Assembly (NCBI RefSeq): GCF_964275005.1
Contig: NC_092693.1
Coordinates: 30,640,173-30,704,172 of the forward strand
DNA: 64,000 nt
DNA from: Diadema setosum
Lineage: Eukaryota > Echinodermata > Echinoidea > Diadematoida > Diadematidae
Reading direction: 5' to 3'
Part shown: piece by piece, positions 58,636 to 64,000 of the stretch
Layout: every line of letters starts with the position of its first letter
How positions within the stretch are numbered: the stretch's first letter is position 1
Made by a program: the position numbers and the translations under genes
The notes under the pieces: model-generated
The model's input: only the letters and a program-made list of their open reading frames with translations
Database searches by the model: none
What the model was told of the DNA's origin: nothing

Positions 58636-60017
58636 TTTGAGTTTGTTATTGAGACCGATTCAAGCTGACATCCGATTACTCTGCTACGTGTCGCTCGAGA
58701 GGAAGGGCTTTAGTGAGACTTTCCTGCATTGTGTGTATGATGGGAAGCTACTGAGTAAGATGCAGAGCTGACATCATGTTTAAATGTTTCTTTATTAAAT
58801 AATAGCACAGTTTTATTTTTTTATGTTTAAAAGATAAGTTCAAAATATTTTATTTTTTAATCGATCATAAATATTTTGCATTTTTGATCTTTTAAGAACT
58901 CATTTTGTAGTATTTTGTGGCGAGATTGGAATGGCGTCTGCTAGCACCGCTTGCAGCTCACAGAACTGTGTTGCAGCTGCATGCTGTGTACTGTATGCAC
59001 GCGACCCATACACGCACATGGTTTGGTACGTAACCGCACCAGCGGCCCCAACCCGTACCGTGTTTGGGAGCTTTCTACATGCGGCACGGTCTTTCGACAC
59101 GCCCGACCCAGCCGCCTAGCCCACAGTTGTTTCGGCTTGCTGGCACTTGCCCACAGAATACGCGCACGCTCTAGCTGTGTTGAACCAGGGAGGTGAGAGG
59201 AAACTTCGATTGTTCATACGAAAAAGAGAGCTTGAGAGTTCCTACAAGACGACAAGCTGGTGAACTGCATGCTGTTAGAATTCAGAGGTATCAAATTCTA
59301 CATACCTTATATTTGTAACCGTTTGAGTGCCTGTTGATAATGAATGGGATAATACTTGTAATTCATTCTGAAGAAAGGCATTAGAATTTACTCATGAGAG
59401 TAATGTCACAACAAACGTAAACCAACTTTGCGTTGCGAATTGTGTAACGTTTAGAGCCTAGAGGTCTACATTGTATTTTACTGGTAGAGTCTTTATTCTA
59501 GTACTTTTCTATAGTAATGTAGTATGTAGCAGGGAGGTACTGTAGTAGAAAGGTTCTAGTTGGTATTGCATTGCATTGCACTGTGACTTTTGTGTAGCCT
59601 GTAGCCTAGGTTATGCTGTACTACCTGTAGAACTCTGCATTCATATCATGACAGTACCTAGACAGAAAGATCCGTCTGTCCGGAGGACTCTTTTATATTT
59701 TGCCATTAACGTTGTCCTCCGTAGACATATGTATACGGAGGGGATCCGTGAAGCCAGACGCAGTCTCCGCGGAACATTCCCCAACGGACAGATACAGACC
59801 GATCTTTCGGTCAAGACAGTAGGCCTACCGTACAATGATCGAGTGCAGCATGAGCAGGCCTACGTTAATACTGGTAGAGGATCCATTTCTACCTGCACCA
59901 AAACGTTTGTATTTGAGTTGCTTTATTATCATGTTATCAGAGTCCATTTGCTGATTAACTTAAGGTTAACACATTTTCTTTTAAAAGCTTGAATAGTAGA
60001 ATAGAATTGCAGAAGAA
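58636..60017. promoter_or_regulatory. Shared divergent promoter region of DAD1 and TP53RK
   Basis: The two start codons face away from each other across 1.38 kb. The part nearest DAD1 and the block at about 58930-59200 are richer in CpG than the surroundings. A donor-like AGGTGAGAG at 59191-59199 could end a noncoding first exon of TP53RK. No TATA box is evident. Function is inferred from layout only. Confidence 0.5.
59576..59992 (+). CDS. Unrecognised 138-residue open frame between DAD1 and TP53RK
   Basis: The open frame contains a polar, Arg-rich middle (RRTLLYFAINVVLRRHMYTEG, then GTFPNGQIQTDLS) that looks less random than most frames here. I recognise no family. It is not in phase with TP53RK. 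It could be leader sequence, part of an old element or chance. Confidence 0.15.
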   Translation: MHCDFCVACSLGYAVLPVELCIHIMTVPRQKDPSVRRTLLYFAINVVLRRHMYTEGIREARRSLRGTFPNGQIQTDLSVKTVGLPYNDRVQHEQAYVNTGRGSISTCTKTFVFELLYYHVIRVHLLINLRLTHFLLKA

Positions 60018-60213
60018 ATGGCCAGTTCAGATGGTGCAAAGCTCATCAAGCAGGGTGCAGAGGCAAGGATCTATCACACCACCTTCATGGGCAAGGGCTC
60101 AATTGTCAAGGAGAGGTTTAAAAAGACGTACAGACACCCCACCCTGGATGCCAAACTGTCTCAGAAGCGCACAGGTCAGGAAGTGCGCACCATCATGAAA
60201 TGCAGGAAAGCTG
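60018..60213 (+). CDS. TP53RK: TP53RK exon 1
   Basis: ATG follows AATTGCAGAAGAA, so an upstream untranslated exon may be spliced at 60010-60011. It encodes MASSDGAKLIKQGAEARIY through RTIMKCRKAG, and the frame beyond GTAATT is intronic. Confidence 0.93.
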
Positions 60214-61632
60214 GTAATTCAACCACTGTTTTCTTTTTGTTTGTTGTGATCATTGATTTGCTGCTTTTAATGATTTTAGTTTCATTTGAATAACATTTAT
60301 AACAAATTGCTGTCTTTCACAGTAATATTCACTGACAAGTGTCAAGCTCATCTAGACGTCTACATTTAGTTTGTGCTGACACCTTTTGATAAAGTCACAA
60401 GAAATTTTCTTGAAACTAATAGATTTCTCTCAAAGGAAGAGTACTAGGTTAATTGTTCTTGGCTGATGAAGAATTAGAGTGACTTGGTAAATGAGTTACA
60501 ACTCGCATTTAGTGTTACAACAGTAGGGTAAGCCAGAGAAAAGAGATTTAAAAAGATGAAAGAGAAATTACATAATCCTAGCTCTTCATGATATCATGAT
60601 TACCCATTTGGGAATGCAATGTATCTGTCACAAAAGCTTATAAATTTTGCAAATTGTACATGATGGTATTCAAAGGTCCATCCAGATTGCCAATATAAAT
60701 GGCAACACTGACTTTAAAAAAAAAAAGCAATACAGGTTATCAAAGTGATAAGTTGTTTGTGTTTTGTTTTTTTTTGTTTTTTATAAACACCCACGCCTAC
60801 TTTGGGATTATATTTAATAAAATGTGTATATGTATTCTTCTTTTTTTTTACGAGAGATATAACTTATTATCAACTAATTTCCTATTCTCCTGGGCTTTTA
60901 TTCATATAATTATTTTTTTTTATTTTTGGTATTTTTTAATTCATGATTAGCTCATGCATTCTATACCTTAATTGTGCTTGAGCATTTTAGCTGTTATTTC
61001 TGAGATTTTCTTGCACTGGCATTTTCATAACAGCTGTTCATTATATAATACTGTAAAAATGTAAGTGGGAGTAAAATTGTAATTGGGTTGAGCTCTATAA
61101 CCTTGTCATAATGAAGCCAATGCTTTGCCCTTTCACACACAATCCAGGCATTGCTACACCAGTGGTGTACTTTGTAGACACTAAACAGCATTCCATCCAC
61201 ATGGAATATGTAGAGGATTCCCAGACAGTCAGAGAATACATTCAGCAACTCCAAAAGTCTGGCGCAACTGAGGAGGATGAAAGACTTTTGAGCCTCGCGT
61301 CAAAGATGGGTAAAACTGTCGCAGCCATGCACGCAGTGGATGTTGTCCATGGCGACCTGACAACATCCAACATGCTGCTACGGCAACCGTACGAGGACTC
61401 GGCGCTAGTGATGATCGACTTCGGCCTGAGCCAGACCTCGCATCTGTGGGAGGACAAAGGGGTGGATCTCTACGTCCTAGAGAGGGCGCTATTGAGCACG
61501 CATCCCAACACAGAGAAGCTCTTCCAGGCTATTCTTGATGCCTACACCAAAAACTACAAGAAGTCCTCAGAAGTCATGAAGAAGTTGGAGGAAGTGAGGC
61601 AGAGGGGGCGAAAGAGAGTCATGGTGGGATGA
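60018..61632 (+). CDS. TP53RK: TP53RK / Bud32 KEOPS-complex kinase
   Basis: Two exons, 60018-60213 (donor GTAATT) and 61148-61632 (acceptor ATCCAG), join through a glycine codon to 226 residues. This is an atypical small kinase. IKQGAEARIY replaces a glycine-rich loop; the likely ATP-contacting lysine is K31 in SIVKERF. YRHPTLDAKL follows, with the catalytic loop HGDLTTSN (D135, N140), metal-binding DFGLS (D156) and EDKGVDLYVLERA. The C-terminus RQRGRKRVMVG is the conserved basic tail. Bud32 acts in KEOPS to make t6A in tRNAs and can phosphorylate p53 in mammals (family knowledge). It is shorter than human TP53RK (253 aa) only at the N-terminus. All key residues seen are present. Confidence 0.96.
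61148..61632 (+). CDS. TP53RK: TP53RK exon 2
   Basis: Starts with GC after AATCCAG and reads IATPVVYFVD through to RGRKRVMVG and TGA. It holds the whole catalytic core. A frame opening at 61111 is only intronic read-through. Confidence 0.96.
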
Positions 61633-61690
61633 TAGTCCAGGACTGAGATGATTATTGATATATTTTAGATGTTTGATCTGTAAGGGTATA

Positions 61691-61903
61691 CAGGGCACTC
61701 CCGTTATAAAGAACAAGGTTATACCAAAATTCCAGTTACAGTGATCGAAGTAAAAATGCAGGCTTCAGCATTTTCTGGTTGTTGTTTTTTTTTTTGTGTG
61801 TGTTGTTTTTTTGGTTTTGGTTTTGGTTTGGTTTTTTTTAAGTTTCGATATAACGAAAGGAGACTGCCGGTCCCAAGCACTTTGTTATAAAGGGAGTCCA
61901 TTG
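61691..61903. mobile_element. Short copy of the CAGTGCACTCCCGTTATAAC MITE, TA-flanked
   Basis: About 213 bp, just after TP53RK. It is flanked by TA on both sides, consistent with a Tc1/mariner-type target duplication. Confidence 0.75.
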
Positions 61904-64000
61904 TAACTGCTGTTACAGTATGTCACCATCAACCAGTCTGGAAGTTTTGGGGTGGTATGTATTCCAGCTCCAAGTTGGGTTTGTGTGTGCTCCAAGATTG
62001 ATACTACAGTGTACTAATCCATTATGCCACTATCAACTTACCATAAGTGTTGGGTTTAGAGGCTTTTACTGGTATATAGACTAGAGTCCTGCACAAGTCA
62101 GAAATAAATTTCTGGATTGAAGTCTCTGGAATGAAGAGTAGGGACATGTTTCAATCAAGAGGATGAGACAGACCACCAACGTCTGGTTTATTTTTCATTC
62201 AATTGCAAGCATTTTGTTTGTATGAGAATATGCAACAGATCTAGATACAGTGCTCACCTGATAATTGTGCAACAAATTTCTGTGTAACAAAGTTTTTAGG
62301 TAATATTTACACCACGTAATCACAAACTGCTTTATTTGGATTTTTTTTTGGCAAAACATTTAAATTTTTCCTCATTGCTGTTTAAAGAGATGATGACTAA
62401 ATCCATAGAAATAACATCAGGGATTTCTTTTACTCATGCAAATGGTTTCTTCTAAGTTCTAACCAATTCTGGACAGATTCTGAGGATTGTTCAGTCTAAG
62501 TCATACTCCGGCAGGATTAGTATACTCCAGCAGGTGTCAATGTGAAATGTGTGTTATATCAAAATCAGTTCATTCTCAATGAGTAAATGTACTTGGCAAA
62601 TCACCAAATTTATGGATACTCAAAGTTCTAATGTACCATAAGGGTACCAGGATTTAAAAAAAAAAAAAAAAACAAGATGAAATTTGTATGCTGCCTGTCT
62701 AACCATATTGTAGCCGTAAGACACACGATGTCTAACATGGTATGTGACACTAATAGTGTTTTCTTGTGCATTACATTGTTAATTCATATGCACATGAGTG
62801 GATCATTTTGTGTTTTTTAGGCAGGTGTAACGGTACATGTAGCATGGGTTAACCCTAATCCAGGCACGGCGATACGGTGCAATTAACTCGCCAAAAGCAT
62901 ATGCCCTCAAAGCCTCATTTGTATAAAGTAGACAGCTTGTGTACGCAAAACCACTGGGGTAGTGTTGTAGGACAATTGCAATATCTCACCTCAGAAGCCA
63001 TCAAATGATTAAATCTATACAGCAAATTGAAGAAGACACTATTCTGTAACTCGCAATGTTAGTTATTTTGGGTTTCATTGAGGATAAACCTGTGAAAATA
63101 ACATCAAAACTTAGCTTCCAAAGCAGAAAATTCGGTCTCAAAACAAGTGTTATTTTTTTTCACATTTTCCTTCATCGCTCCAAAATGAAACTTTGGTATA
63201 TGACTTATGGTAGTATATCCATACTGTGTTCTTTTCTGTATCATTTGGCGCACGGATATGTCCAGAAAAAATCGAGATCACTGTCACTTGTGTCCCACGT
63301 AAAATCCATAGCGTAAGCAATACGCAGTCTGATGCATCAGTTTTCATGCTGCATGAAACAGTTGAAGCACATTGCAGGATTCCTCTCTTGCCCACTAACC
63401 ATCCTGTGGACCAAAAACTGAACCCTGTCGCATTGCACTGAACCTGACACCACTGATTGACTAAGCGTGTTCTGACCAGTAGAGAACGCATGCGCAGGAG
63501 GATGATCTAGTTGTGCGTGTCCAGTATTTTCTCTTAAATTCGGTTGTCTTTTTGCTGTTATTTTCACCTAACTACTAAGTGCTCCAACACGAAACTTTGC
63601 AGGTAATGAGTCTGGTGTATACAGACTAGCAATATGTTAATCAAATGTATATTCATGCAGGCGCAGACTTATGTCCAATAAAATTGTAACCCTTTCCCAC
63701 GGTCGCCTCAAACAGAAAAACGCGTATCTTGAAAGATACATCAGTACTTTCGCCCAAAAATAATATGAAGGATGATTGTTTTTCGGAAATTGTCACTGAC
63801 CACTTTTCTACCATAATTAGAATAAGATTAATCGATGAAAGTGATGAATTGTAAAAATAATCAGGTTTTTATGACTTTCATGACAGAGCACTGTTTTCCA
63901 TGGAAAATGTACACAAAATCACAGAATTGTGCCCATTTTGGGGCGACATGCTGTTACAAAAATGGGCATGGCTTCGAAAAAGTATGCGCGGACGTTGCAA
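61904..64000. other. Right edge without a recognised gene
   Basis: A repeat related to those near 26.75 and 39.5 kb lies at about 62480-62600 (ACTCCAGCAGGTGTC type). The frames at 63056-63567 lack motifs. Confidence 0.45.
62103..62108 (+). terminator. TP53RK: Candidate TP53RK polyadenylation signal
   Basis: AATAAA about 470 bases after the stop codon. If it is used, the 3' untranslated region contains the MITE at 61691-61903. Confidence 0.4.

Noticed and set aside
62837-62900. Telomere-like TAACCC motif
   Set aside because: Only a single GGTTAACCCTAATCC stretch, with no tandem array.

Overview
The window looks like nuclear DNA of a marine invertebrate deuterostome, most likely an echinoderm of sea-urchin type. 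This is inference. It rests on AT-rich intron-rich genes, a multi-SRCR receptor of the kind expanded in echinoderms, tRNA-derived SINEs, and a very high density of short palindromic MITEs. No species call is possible from sequence alone. There are no bacterial-type operons, CRISPR arrays or rRNA genes.

Four protein genes can be supported. (1) 12.8-34.0 kb, plus strand: a membrane-anchored receptor with a signal peptide, six SRCR domains, one transmembrane helix and a short tail. Eleven coding exons join in frame to 767 codons plus stop. (2) 47.4-49.6 kb, minus strand: a TMEM70-like mitochondrial membrane protein. One exon is clear and a distant first exon is proposed. (3) 55.4-58.6 kb, minus strand: DAD1, a subunit of oligosaccharyltransferase, with two exons joining to exactly 113 residues. 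(4) 60.0-61.6 kb, plus strand: TP53RK/Bud32, the kinase of the KEOPS tRNA-modification complex, with two exons and 226 residues. DAD1 and TP53RK are head to head across about 1.4 kb. The genes do not form one pathway.

Layout: 0-12.8 kb has no recognisable gene. It holds inverted repeats, terminal-inverted-repeat (TIR) elements, a palindrome built of smaller palindromes, mirrored C-rich and G-rich minisatellites, and SINEs. 12.8-34 kb is the SRCR gene, whose long introns carry many MITEs, a 5'-truncated LINE, a Penelope-like fragment and a 1.6-kb palindrome. 34-47 kb is the 3' untranslated region, unassigned sequence and several elements, including a broken LTR-retroelement gag fossil. 47-61.6 kb holds the three housekeeping genes with repeat-filled introns. 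61.9-64 kb has no recognised gene.

The strongest non-gene pattern is a set of unrelated palindromic MITE families flanked by TTAA. The next is a set of short palindromes sharing a TTTTCGCG core under different end sequences. No wholly new functional system could be demonstrated.
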